NCBI GenBank assembly: GCA_049999725.1
Contig: JBNGIS010036283.1
Location: forward strand, 1-24,860
Direction: 5' to 3'
Source of the DNA: Haplomitrium mnioides
Lineage: Eukaryota > Marchantiophyta > Haplomitriopsida > Calobryales
DNA: 24,860 nt
Made by a program: the position numbers and the translations under genes. Of the stretch, positions 9,995-19,059 are shown piece after piece. The notes beneath the pieces were generated by a model. That model did not search any database. It saw nothing but the letters and a program-made list of their open reading frames with translations, and was not told where the DNA came from. Position 1 is the stretch's first letter. Each line of letters begins with the position of its first letter.

Positions 9995-12900
9995 TGCATC
10001 GAAAGATGTCAGATTTCTCTATGGAACATCTATGGTATCTTGGATTGCAAGTGAGAAATTTGATCAAAATATTTGAGGGCATATGTGGTATTTCGGACTA
10101 CTAAAGATTGTGAAGTTCTTTCCTAGATCTCATCTATGTTGCTGATTTGTGACAAAGCCATGCATATTCTTGATATGTGAAGAAAAATCTGCAACAACGT
10201 TTCTTGTTTTTTTTGGTTGCTGTATTCGACTTGGAGAAAGTGCAAATCTGTTTTTGGGGTTCAGAAAGTTGCAATAGGAACATCACAAATCTGCACAGGT
10301 CTTCATTGAAGAGATTTGGAGTAGCAAAAATGGAAAACCGCAACAATCATTCTTAGGGATTTGGTGAATTCTTGTTTTTTTGTCGAAATATCGAGGTTGA
10401 CATTTGAACAATAGGTTTTTTTTTGGTTTGCAGCGTCGAGCATCATTGAACAACACATAATAGAGGTTTCTTGCTGGCACTTGGTTGAGCACAAGATACC
10501 GTATTTGAAGAGAGGTCAAGTTGCAGGGTATGATAGAACGTTGGCAGTCCCTTTGATTTTTTTTTCATTGAAAATAGGGGTGGATGCAATCGTAGCTTTT
10601 TAAGGACCTTCCTCGAGCAGCTCGGATTTCTCCGTTGAAGATAGACTTTGTCGAGCTGCGAACATCGAGTACCACTTGTGCATGGGGGGTAGATTTGCAA
10701 ATCAATTAGCAATCGAGGGGGGCTAGAAAGCGCCTGAAGAGTATATGCAAGATTTGAGGTGTTAGCATCAAGCAAAAGCAACCATGATGGCCTGATTGAC
10801 GCATTGAAGTGCAAACAGTTCTCTTTGAACGATTTGCATCCAACAAATCTTCTGCCTCACAAAGAAATCAGGGCTTTCCTCAAGAAGTTTTATGGAGCAG
10901 CCTTGAAGAAAATCCCCTCGTGAAAATACAGGAGAAATCGCCTCCTCGTGATCAACAAAACATCCCTGCCCTACTATGCACTTGATGACTTGTTCCAACT
11001 GGAGGGCTCCAGATTCGGGTGTAGATTTGTTTTTCATCGAGTAGCAATCAAGAGGCAAAATTGAAAAGAGCTCTTAAGGGTTTTGCATATTTTGTTGCTG
11101 CTCAGAGTGCGTCGACGCAGGGGCTGCCTAGATTTTTTCCACGAGCAGGAATTCTTGCAAGGACATCAAGTAGAGAGAATTGTTAAAGGCAGTTGCTAAT
11201 CGAGGAATTTTGCATGTCTCCTTACTGCTCGAGTTTTGTCCAAGGCATTTGCAAGAAGAGGCTTGAGCAAGGATTTTTTAGAGCAGTTTGTCAAGCAAAT
11301 TTTGTAAAGCCAATGATTCGAAGACAGTGTATATTGATTGGGGTTGCAGTTGTGTCAGAAGGTTCAGATTTCTTGGTCGAAGGTCTTTTCATTGAATTTC
11401 TCCTTTGCTCAGATTACTATTAGAATTTCGTCAAGCATCCAGGATTTTGTTGAGGAGAGGACCTTCTTAAGGACATTTGCAGAGAAAACTGTCAAAGAGG
11501 CAACACTTGCAAGTCAAGATTCTACAAGAGGGCATTTTATCAAGAAGATTGTTAGGGATTTGCTGCTCTGGTTTTTGTAGAACAGTGATTGCATATTTCA
11601 AAGATTTATCCTTAGACACCTGTATTGATTTCAGGTGCAAAAAATTAGAGTCCCATACTGCAAGAGTTTTTACAGAGCTTTTTTTGTCGATGGAGGTTGT
11701 TCTTCAATTTTATGGATGTGAGTCTCTACTTTAGAAGATCACATGGACGAGCTTCTCTAGTTTTTGTGGCACAACACCTACAAATGGCTCTATAGATTTT
11801 TGCCCAAGAAGGGCAGAGAATTCAAGCATAGATGGAAAAAGTATTTGCCAATAAAGTAATTTCATCAAGTAGACCTTGGGAAGTATTTTGCAAGGGGGTC
11901 CAGTGTTGCCTCTAAACTTGTGTTTGTGAGTAGTGAGTGTTGCCCAGTGTTGTCAAAGTAAGGCTTGTAGAGATTCTTCCTCGAGCAAACTTTTTGATTT
12001 TGCTACATAAAATTTGGAGGAATTTCTATGTAGGGGGCTTTGTATTTTTGGCTTCTGTTGTAGCAGATTTTGGTAATCGCTCATGCAGACCAAGAGCATT
12101 TCTTGCACCAAGAAATCGCAGAGTTAGTTGAGTCATAGCCAACATCTTCCACACAACATTCATCCTCTGTTCTGAGAAAAACAATAGATCTGAACCTGGG
12201 AGTGGTGGTCAATAGGAAAGAAGGGGGATATGTGGTGCATTGGAATAGAAAATGGCAGAGTGAATCTTTGAACAACACTTGGACAAGTCCTAGAGACAGC
12301 ATGTTATGTTTTGAAGGCAAAGGACAAAAACCCCTTATTCAACAAAGGAAATGAAATTAGCCCATAACCTTGTGTTGAGCTCTTTGAAGGTGGTTAGGCA
12401 TGTACACCAGCAAACTCCAAGTGCACAAGCAATTCTGGAAGCAGCAATTTGCTGAAATTGAAGCCAATGCAGAAGTCACATTGACATTTCAAAAATTTGT
12501 TGAGGAGAAAGAATCACAATAGTATTACTGGAGGGCAAATTACCTTGTTTTGGGCTGAGGAGACAGCCTTGACCTAATATGAGAGAACATCATACCCTAT
12601 TCAAAGGTAAGGCTAAGATTTGACAAAGGACAAGGAAAAGGGAAATGAGAGCAAAAGCTCTATATTTGTGAGCAGCCAATAGAGGAAATTTTTCTTGTAG
12701 AGGAAATTGCTTTGTTCTGGGATGATAGAATAAACTTGGTGTAATCCAAGAGAGCACATCAATTTGTTTGCAAGTGAGAGGTTAAGAAGAGACCCGTTGC
12801 TAGAAGTCTATTTGCAACACATAGTAGGGGTTTTTGAGCTCTAATCAAAATAAAAGCATAATTTTTTGTGAAGAAAAAAAATTTTGAAATCAAAGAGAGG

Positions 12901-13341
12901 CTAAACCAGACCCTCCACTAATTGGTGCAAGGGTGGTAGGAGTCTACTAGCATGCTCCCAAGGCGTACGCTATCTGGAATCCTGGATTTTTGTTGAATTG
13001 AAGTAAGAAAATCTAAAAACTTGTTTGTAGAAAACTGAAGATCGGTGTGCGGAACTCATGAGAAGAGTGACAAAATTCTATTCTGATTTGTTTTCAAATA
13101 TGTTCCGAGGTCGAGAGGAAGACCAATCAACTAGGATTGGCAAGCAAAGTATACCCTATCTAGAGAAGAAGGAAGGGTCACTTGTGATGATTTGCCCATA
13201 ACAACTGACTTGTGGCAAGTGGTTGAGTGGCAATAGCACATCCTGTGAGTTGTGAGTGAGTTCAACTGAGCGGAGGTCAATACAGAGCCACGGAGTGAAA
13301 TGCTACAATGCATATTCACTTGCAATGGCATCCAATTTTGA
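9995..13341 (+). other. Long leader between 5' LTR and gag; no recognisable gene
   Basis: About 3.3 kb is less AT-rich than the flanks, with recurring short phrases such as CTCGAGCA (10610, 11228, 11970) and GCAAGAGG or GCTTGAGCA-like words. Several open frames of 60-120 codons exist on both strands (for example 10443-10814 and 10768-11058 on the minus strand), but they overlap one another, start and stop without logic, and show no domain. A candidate primer site TGGTATC at 10033 is weak. It may be the untranslated leader of the element or contain another, unrecognised insertion. Confidence 0.5.
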
Positions 13342-14285
13342 CCTGCACTAGGAGCGACTCAGCAACTGGTAAGTGACCATACATTGAACGAAGAGGAAAA
13401 AACTCTCTCTAGCACTCAAGTACATTTCTCGTTGTTGTGGGATATGGATGAGATATATGAGGCCAAAACAGAGCCAAGGAGATTTGCTGGTGTAATAGAC
13501 ATGGTTGATCTGGATGATTTCATCCAAGAGTTTGACACTTTGTGTGATCTGCAAACATTGCAGAATTTTGCTTTATTTACACCTTTCATGGCATGGAAAG
13601 GTTTGGTTCAGCACTTAGAAAGGCTGATCATGGATGATTATCATGAATTGCAGTGTGCTCATTTGACTAAGATTGAGGATTGGAGACAGTATTGGTCACC
13701 CAATTATGTCTCCATTACTTATGGTAGAAAAGCAAGTACCCATTACCCTACAACTTATATTGCATCCTCTAGTGGCACTAGCCACAACATTGGGGCTTCA
13801 GGGGCAGGAGGAGTTTTCAATACACTTGTTCTAGTCACTATAGCAGAGAGCGGAGGAATCCTATTGTTTAACTTTGTGGTTGAGTTGTTTGAGCTGTTGA
13901 GACACAACTACCAATGTGTGAGGATTGATAAGCTAAAGAGTCTTCAAGAGTTCCAACGCAAGACTCAAGAGAGTTTGAGAGAAGTCTACACATGATGAGA
14001 AGGCTCATCAATATCACAAATAGGGTGGCAGAGGCTCAAGCTGTCCAGTTCTGGTATATTATTCTTGATAGGGATTTGAGGAGGAGAGTGAGAGATGCCA
14101 CTCTTCTGAGGGATTTTGATCCCACTCTAGCCATTGTTTTTACATTGTCAAAGCATATTGAGCTCAACTTGGTGAATGAGAGAGTCATCACTATTGGTTT
14201 TCGAAAAGAAGTGCCAAAACTTGCATCTCCAGCCACATCTATATCACAATTTGTGCCACGGAAGGGCCAGAAGTCTAGAAGATAG
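13342..14285 (+). pseudogene. gag of element 3 (frameshifted)
   Basis: The first frame is open from 13342 to 13995 with no ATG at its start, so the true N-terminus is not visible. It ends in LKSLQEFQRKTQESLREVYT. The protein continues in another frame from about 13985 to 14285 with RRLINI, AEAQAVQFWY and DRDLRRRVRDATLL. Together these are the core of the retrotransposon gag domain (a conserved Leu/Gln-rich helix, then a YxxMxxL-type block, then the L-x(2,3)-R-x-x-V turn). A single frameshift near 13990 splits it. Two zinc knuckles follow directly. The nearly full-length open frames make this the best preserved part of the element. Confidence 0.75.
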
Positions 14286-14333
14286 TTAGGTGGACAGAAG
14301 GCGTTGCCATCTTGTGTAGGTAAGCAGTCAGAT

Positions 14334-14477
14334 TGTTGGACCTGTGGTGGAGATCATTTGCAGAAGCAATGTCCAAAGGCAAAGAGCCCACGAGTAGCGG
14401 ATTTTGGAGATGCAGGTGTAGCTAGCCAGTGATAATGTCACCAATGTGGAGTCATAGATCATATGAGAGATAGATGT
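14334..14477 (+). pseudogene. Two zinc knuckles of element 3 gag
   Basis: CWTCGGDHLQKQC (14334-14372) has spacing C-x2-C-x3-H-x4-C, one residue short in the middle. CHQCGVIDHMRDRC (14436-14477) has the standard C-x2-C-x4-H-x4-C spacing. A stop lies between them. A Gly/Arg-rich stretch follows (GGGRGRG, near 14540), a common RNA-binding tail of Gag. These modules bind the element RNA during packaging. Confidence 0.85.
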
Positions 14478-14648
14478 TTTTTGCTTCACTCGGAGCTGCG
14501 ACAAGGAGGAGCTCGCACAAGTGAGCAAGGCAAAGGCGAAGGAGGTGGTCGTGGCCGAGGAGCATCACTAGATGGGAGAGCAAGGATAGGTGCTCCAATC
14601 ACTAGTGTGGATCCAAAGGATGCTAGTATTGCACAATTGGAGCAGTAG

Positions 14649-15279
14649 TTAGCTGCAATTACTAAAGCATAAGAGAGGCTCTCAACTCTAGAGCTAAAGC
14701 CTCTACTTCATGTAGAGTTAATAGAGGATTAGCTCACATAGGATTCATGGGTGGGACAACCTACGTTGATGCGTCTACGGTGGTGACTAGAGCAACAAGA
14801 AAGGCTTTTGAGCCTAGAGGAGCAACGGTGGAGTCAAATCTTTAAAAAGGGATGCTCACCAATAGGCAAAGCTTCCATAGTTATTTGAGTTGACAGATTT
14901 GGTGAGGACTACTTTCATGCACCCAACTCACGCTTCTAAGGATATGGAGAGATTAGTTGAAGTGGAGAGGAGTATATCTTCAGCTATGGAGATAGCCAAA
15001 TTAGCGGTGCAGAAACCATTGTTTTTCAGCTATGAATGTGTTGACTAGAAGAGTCACACCAGTTGAAGTGTTCAGGTTGGTGGCCACATTATGTGAAGAG
15101 ACTCAAAGTACTACTTCAAGTATGGAGATGAGACATGTGAGAAGAGCAGCTGATATAGATGCCTCTATATCTAGAGGTGAGACATGGCATGTTGTTGCAA
15201 CCCGATTGATGGAGTTTTCAGCCTGATCAACATTTGAAAGGACAAGATTCAGACCCAATGTGGTGTCTATTGATAATTA
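14649..15279 (+). pseudogene. Linker between gag and protease of element 3
   Basis: This is a low-conservation segment in which short frames (for example 15032-15226, with VEVFRLVATL and VVATRLMEFSA) remain readable between stops. No catalytic domain is seen. It is probably polyprotein linker; the amino acid content (Ala, Arg, Glu, Ser) is fairly simple. Confidence 0.5.
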
Positions 15280-15650
15280 GAGAGGTATTTTCCGACTTTT
15301 TGGTTCTTCAAATGTTGTATACAAGTGAGCCAGAGTGCTATTGGATACAATTGCACATCCATTGATGTTAGGCAAGTTAGTTGTGCAAGGATTAGGATTG
15401 AGGCTATGAGATGTGGAGATTTTCCCTATTCCAATCTTAACTTCATTGGGAGAACCTTCACCCATACATCACATCACACATAGAGAGATCGAGCTTAGAA
15501 TGCAAGCTGATCATCCCATAGATAGCTCACAAGTGAGCACTAAAGCTATACTCACCAAGGTTGAGTCTTATGATGTTTTGGTGGGGTGTAAAGTGTTATA
15601 TCTCATGAGGCTCACTATTGATTTTTGGGACGAGTCAGTGTTCTACTAGC
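15280..15650 (+). pseudogene. Protease-like region of element 3
   Basis: Near 15335-15400 the frame reads VLLDTIAHPLMLGKL, matching a retropepsin active-site loop (Asp-Ser/Thr-Gly-Ala) with Ile in place of Gly. One stop follows, then IPILTSLGEPSPIHHITHRE and ESYDVLVGCKVLY, the second half of a retroviral-type aspartic protease with the ILG-like turn. Length and position, just after gag, agree. It is inactive through the Gly change and the stop. Confidence 0.65.
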
Positions 15651-16045
15651 CTGGATGGCGATCTAGAGAGACATTATTGAGTAAGTTGTCCGTTAGATTT
15701 AGTGGACCAATTGTAGGTCCACTATCACAGCCTATGACATTATTAGCATTTTATGAGGTGATCACTGACTATTCCAACTTGTTTGGAGAGAATGCACATG
15801 CAGTCGACATTCCTTCCATTGATGAGGCATCTTTAGAGTTTACAAGGTCAATATCATTGTCAAGTGAGGTGACTCCTACTAGTAGAAGTAAAGAGAGGTT
15901 GTGGCAGTTACAAGCATGTAGATTGGTTGAGGATGTTTGGCAGGATGCATTTGTGCCATATCTCTCATTGGATGGTTCTATCACTCTTAGACTTGTGAAT
16001 CTTTTACCATTAGATACTATACCAATTTTATGGCAATGTCTTGTT
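15651..16045 (+). pseudogene. Region between protease and methyltransferase, element 3
   Basis: The frame 15677-16108 is open through here and runs on into methyltransferase motif I, so protease and methyltransferase belonged to one polyprotein. The segment (SKERLWQLQACRLVEDVW, DAFVPYLSLDG) matches no domain I can name and serves as the N-terminal arm of the methyltransferase. Confidence 0.55.
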
Positions 16046-16560
16046 GATGGTATTTGTTTGTTGGAGTTGTTTGGAGTCATCAATACAGGGTTAACTATTG
16101 AGCTCTAAGTAGGGATTCTAGTTCGTTGGTATTTGTATATGGAGAAGGGTGAGGTTGCCGAAGAATCTCTTTGAGTCATGTGGCTCTGATGGTTGAGCAA
16201 TATCCACAATTGCTTTTAGTTAGTGCAATGCGAAGTTATCTATATGCATTGTTGGTTGATATTTTATTGTTGAAGGCGGACCACTTAGCTCAAATGGAAT
16301 CGATTGATTTATTGGTGAGTCATCTTGCATTTCATGTATTTCAAGCAGGAGACCTTGATCTTATTTAGGATGCAACTTTGCAGAAGCTGGTGAAACCCAA
16401 TGGTGATGAGAAAGAAAGAGCAATGGGGTTTTCCACTAGTACTACAAACGTTGCATCTATCACTAAGATTGAGCGACGCCATGTGCTAGAACAAGCCATA
16501 GATTTGTATGGTTTTAGTTGGATTGTGAGGTTCAGGTGGGAAGAGACTCAAATTTTGTGA
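16046..16560 (+). pseudogene. Cytosine-C5 DNA methyltransferase domain (DNMT3-like), truncated
   Basis: C5 methyltransferases move a methyl group from S-adenosylmethionine to cytosine in DNA. Motif I is at 16046-16105, DGICLLELFGVINTGLTIEL, the AdoMet loop (FxGxxTG pattern). After one stop, motif II VRWYLYMEKGEVA follows in frame. After a frameshift, MESIDLLVSHLAFHVFQAG (about 16294-16350) stands where motif IV (Pro-Cys) should be; in this frame the catalytic pair reads Leu-Ala, while TCT TGC (Ser-Cys) lies one base out of frame at 16323-16328. The centre (motifs VI, VIII and the recognition domain) is missing. Then GDEKERAMGF (from 16402) and a segment to 16545 ending IDLYGFSWIV give motifs IX-X. 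Motif order and the RAMGF box resemble DNMT3. About 170 codons remain of an expected 270-300. It lies between protease and integrase of the same element. Confidence 0.8.
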
Positions 16561-16576
16561 GTCTGAACTGATAAAA

Positions 16577-17570
16577 AGGTATATGTTGTGTCTAAGCCAA
16601 TGCAACGTCTTGCACTGGTGCACCATGGCCACGAGAAGTTGGGACATTTTGGGGTGAAGCGCACCTGTAGTTTGTTGCAGACACAATACTGGTAGAGGGG
16701 TATGAACACCAATGTGCAGCAGTGGGTTGCCAAGTATGTGGTGTGTGATAGAGTTTGAGCATCATTCAATGCTCCCACTCCTCAGTTGCAACCACTACCT
16801 ATCGTGGGTTTGGGATGTCGTTAGAGTTTGGATTTTGTAGGTCCCTTGTATTTGACCCAGTGGTACAATAGATACAAGTTGGTGAAGGTGGAGTATTTCT
16901 CCAAGTGGATTGAGTTGGTAGTCTTGACAAACAAGACTAATGGAGGAGTGGTTGTCTCTTTCTTAGATCAATTTCTCAGTTATTTTGAAGCACCTACTGA
17001 AGTGTTGACAAATCAATGTACAGAATTTTGAGGTGAGTTTGAAGTTTTGTATGAGCAAGCCCTCATTGATCACTATACTACGTCTAGAGATCATCATGAG
17101 ACAAATGGGTTGGTTGAGAAAGTGGTTCAGACTGTGAAGAGAGCATTGCCCAAGTATGGTTTGCAAGCTGGTCACTATAGAGATTGGAATCTCTAATTAC
17201 AGTGGGTTGCTATGGGCTACAAGTTCATTAAGTAGACAACCTTGGCTTCATTTTCACCTTACTTTTTATTATATGGGAGGGAACCTGATTTTTCCTCTTT
17301 TATTTGATGGGATGTTACTATGATTGTGGATCTAGATGATCCATATGTTTGGATGTAGGTTTGTTTAGCGAGAGCCCGAGTGTTTGAGAAAGTTATGCCT
17401 ACAACGTTTGACAACCTTGCTATTGCTCATCATTGTGATACTTTACAACATGCTACTATACGGGGAGGTGGATATCACACTAGGATTCAGATGTTTAATC
17501 TTGGTGATTATGTGTATTTGCATTAGACAACACCCACAACAATTGATGTCACTGTTGGACGCTGAATTTT
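16577..17570 (+). pseudogene. Integrase of element 3
   Basis: The zinc-binding end reads LVHHGHEKLGHFGVKRT and then AKYVVCDR, the HHCC finger with its first Cys changed to Tyr. The catalytic core shows LDFVGPLYLT (first Asp, near 16840), VEYFSKWIELV, then VLTNQCTEF (about 17010-17030), where the second catalytic Asp is Asn, and HETNGLVEKVVQTVKRALP (about 17095-17155) with the catalytic Glu kept. SFSPYFLLYGREPDF and the C-terminal region with RVREVMPFGILQLEG follow. At least eight stops interrupt it; many fit C-to-T changes in CAG, CGA or TGG codons. The C-terminus is shared with element 4 at 20860-21300. Confidence 0.88.
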
Positions 17571-17877
17571 GCGTGTACGTGAGGTGATGCCTTTTGGAAT
17601 TTTGCAACTAGAGGGACATGCTGGTATGGTTTGGAAGAACCATGTGCGCAATTGTGCACCTTGTCACCTTCCAAACATCGATGATACTATGGACCCCAAT
17701 GTGGCACGAGTTCTTATACGCTTGAAGTGTATGTTGTATGGTTTTTCTAAGGGAGCAGCCATCATATTAATTTGTGATAGGTGTTCTAGAGGATGGCATG
17801 TTTTATGTTTGATACCTCCATTGGCTACTATTCCTAGAAAATTATGGTTCTGCTCTCACTATTCATATAGCAACTAG
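17569..17877 (+). pseudogene. PHD finger fused to the integrase C-terminus
   Basis: PHD fingers are zinc modules that read histone H3 tails. The open frame 17569-17877 starts inside the integrase tail (NHVRNCAPCHLPNIDDTMD) and ends with CMLYG, ILICDRCSRGWHVLC, LIPPLATIP and LWFCSHYS. Compared with the Cys4-His-Cys3 PHD pattern, six of the eight zinc ligands are present (KC, CDRC, the His of GWH, VLC, FC); the second and the last Cys are both Tyr (TGT or TGC to TAT). Element 4 keeps the first pair as CMLCG, so the family originally had it. The module takes the place a chromodomain has in chromoviruses, which suggests an analogous targeting role. That role is inference. Confidence 0.8.
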
Positions 17878-18040
17878 TTTCCATTGAGTTATAAGATTGG
17901 TATAAATTATAAGAGGTCAACGATGCAGCTCCATTGCACCCGGCCTCCTAATATTTGTGTCAATTGATTTATATCGATATTCTAGAATGATAGATGGCTA
18001 GCTAGTGTAAGAAGACTTGACCACCAGATAGAGGAGCAAT
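17878..18040 (+). other. 3' untranslated region of element 3
   Basis: It is non-coding between the PHD stop and the LTR-like repeats, and aligns well with 20526-20700 in inverted element 4 (shared CAACTAGTTTCCATTGAGTT and AGATAGATGGCTAGCTAGTG). The last part, CCAGATAGAGGAGCAAT, is purine-rich and may be or include the polypurine tract. Confidence 0.6.
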
Positions 18041-18166
18041 TGTAAGGTCTCATGCATTGTATGCGCATGAGACTCAATTGTTTGTTATTCCCTATTATAT
18101 GTTTGTAGATGTCATAGAATGTGTGTGGATGATGTAGTTGTGTTAATAGTATGTATGTGCATGACA
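18041..18166 (+). repeat. LTR-end duplicate (module A) upstream of the 3' LTR
   Basis: This 126-bp segment, TGTAAGGTCTCATGC to ATGACA, is a close copy of the last 124 bp of the LTR (18425-18548). Two bases (AT) separate it from the LTR start. Element 4 has the same arrangement (20400-20525 before 20397). It is therefore a family trait and not a local accident. Confidence 0.75.
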
Positions 18167-18168
18167 AT

Positions 18169-18548
18169 TGTCACACCATTCCATATAGATTTCTATTTTT
18201 AGGTATTTTGAGTTTTTCTTCTTTTTGTGCATTAGTATATAAGGCTATGTACTCTCATCGAAAGATTGTCCTTTGATTTCCATTTTGTATGAACTAAGAA
18301 GAGAGCTGAGGCACTCCAGCTCTTGGAGAAGAGTGGACTTCTTGTCAGCAAAGATGCGATAGTTTTGATATCGGAAGATCAACAATTGGAATTTCTTGAG
18401 AAGGTATTACTTGAGAAAAAATATTGTTGACTCATGTATTGTATGAGTATGAGACTCAATTGTTTGTCATTCTTTGTTGTATGTTTGTAGATGTCATAGA
18501 ATGTGTGTGGATGATGTAGTTGTGTAAGAAATATATATGCGCATGACA
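18169..18548 (+). repeat. 3' LTR of element 3
   Basis: The 380-bp LTR starts TGTCACACC and ends CATGACA, so its ends form a 5-bp inverted repeat TGTCA/TGACA. It matches element 4's LTR (384 bp) over the full length, and the 5' LTR core only over the first ~255 bp. A TATA box is at 18235-18243. Confidence 0.75.
18235..18243 (+). promoter_or_regulatory. LTR TATA box (element 3, 3' LTR)
   Basis: TATATAAGG is followed by CTATGTACTCTCATCG, conserved with the other two LTR copies of the family. Confidence 0.6.
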
Positions 18549-18553
18549 ACTCT
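18549..18553. repeat. Candidate target site duplication of element 3, right copy (ACTCT)
   Basis: It is the same five bases as 9732-9736 and directly follows the LTR end ATGACA. Confidence 0.5.
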
Positions 18554-19059
18554 GAAGATAAAAATAAATAAATAACAACATTCATGCCAATAGGGACTAC
18601 CTTTCTCATATATTTTCTTTGAGTACATAAAAGATAAAAAATTTCACAACGCTCCTCCCAACATGGACTTTGTTGCTTTTATGTTTCATCCAATTACTCA
18701 TAAGAAAAAAAAAACACTAACGACATTCATGTGTATTTGGACTTTGTTGCATATATATTTTGTTAGAGTACTTGGAAGATCATAATAAATTCACCTCACT
18801 TGTGGTCATAGGGTCTTCAAAGAAAACAACTTATATATTTTGTTTTGTTTTATTTTTATTGAAAACTCTTTCATTCAAGCACAAATATCAATGCAAACAT
18901 GGACTTCAACAAAAATTTATAAACACGTGTTTTTTTCTTCAAAAAGGTACATCATTCTATTGCTTCCTCATCATCCTTATCCTCTTCAAGACATATCCTA
19001 TATTCTACGACTACAAATTGAGAAGCCTTATCAAACACAATAGCCAATAAATGAATACG
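18554..19059. other. AT-rich spacer between element 3 and methyltransferase copy 1
   Basis: It holds A-rich runs (18702-18714) and two loose copies of a phrase around ACTTTGTTGC (18668 and 18740) that also occurs at 9705, left of element 3. This fits one host sequence split by the insertion, or an older local repeat. Open frames near 18760-19050 are low in complexity and hydrophobic, with no domain. The right part may be the 3' untranslated region of the pseudogene that follows on the minus strand. Confidence 0.5.

Larger units (their letters stand above)
9737..18548 (+). mobile_element. Ty3/gypsy-type element 3 carrying a C5 DNA methyltransferase and a PHD finger
   Basis: The plus-strand order is: 5' LTR core (9737-9994), long leader (to about 13341), gag (13342-14285), two zinc knuckles (14334-14477), protease-like region (about 15280-15650), DNMT3-like cytosine methyltransferase (16046-16560), integrase (16577-17570), PHD finger (about 17690-17877), 3' untranslated region, a 126-bp LTR-end duplicate and the 3' LTR (18169-18548). 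RT and RNase H are absent: methyltransferase motif X is followed after a few dozen bases by the integrase zinc finger. A candidate ACTCT duplication flanks it. Many stops and frameshifts show it is dead. Capture of cytosine methyltransferases by LTR retrotransposons is known from some algae and dinoflagellates; a copy in what looks like a land plant is unusual. Confidence 0.82.

Noticed and set aside
10033-10044. TGGTATC at the start of the element 3 leader as a primer binding site
   Set aside because: The first seven bases match the iMet primer site, but the following bases do not (about 8 of 12 overall), and it lies some 40 bp beyond the end of the recognisable LTR core.
10443-11058. Minus-strand open frames of 96-123 codons in the leader
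   Set aside because: They overlap each other in different frames, have no domain, and oppose the direction of element 3. They look like chance openings in less AT-rich DNA.
13384-13995. A separate host gene at the 203-codon plus-strand frame
   Set aside because: Its end continues after a frameshift into a retrotransposon gag core followed by zinc knuckles, so it is element 3 gag. The apparent start is TTG and not an ATG.
18760-19050. Plus-strand open frames of 67-96 codons as genes
   Set aside because: They are low in complexity, mutually overlapping, and antisense to the end of methyltransferase copy 1.
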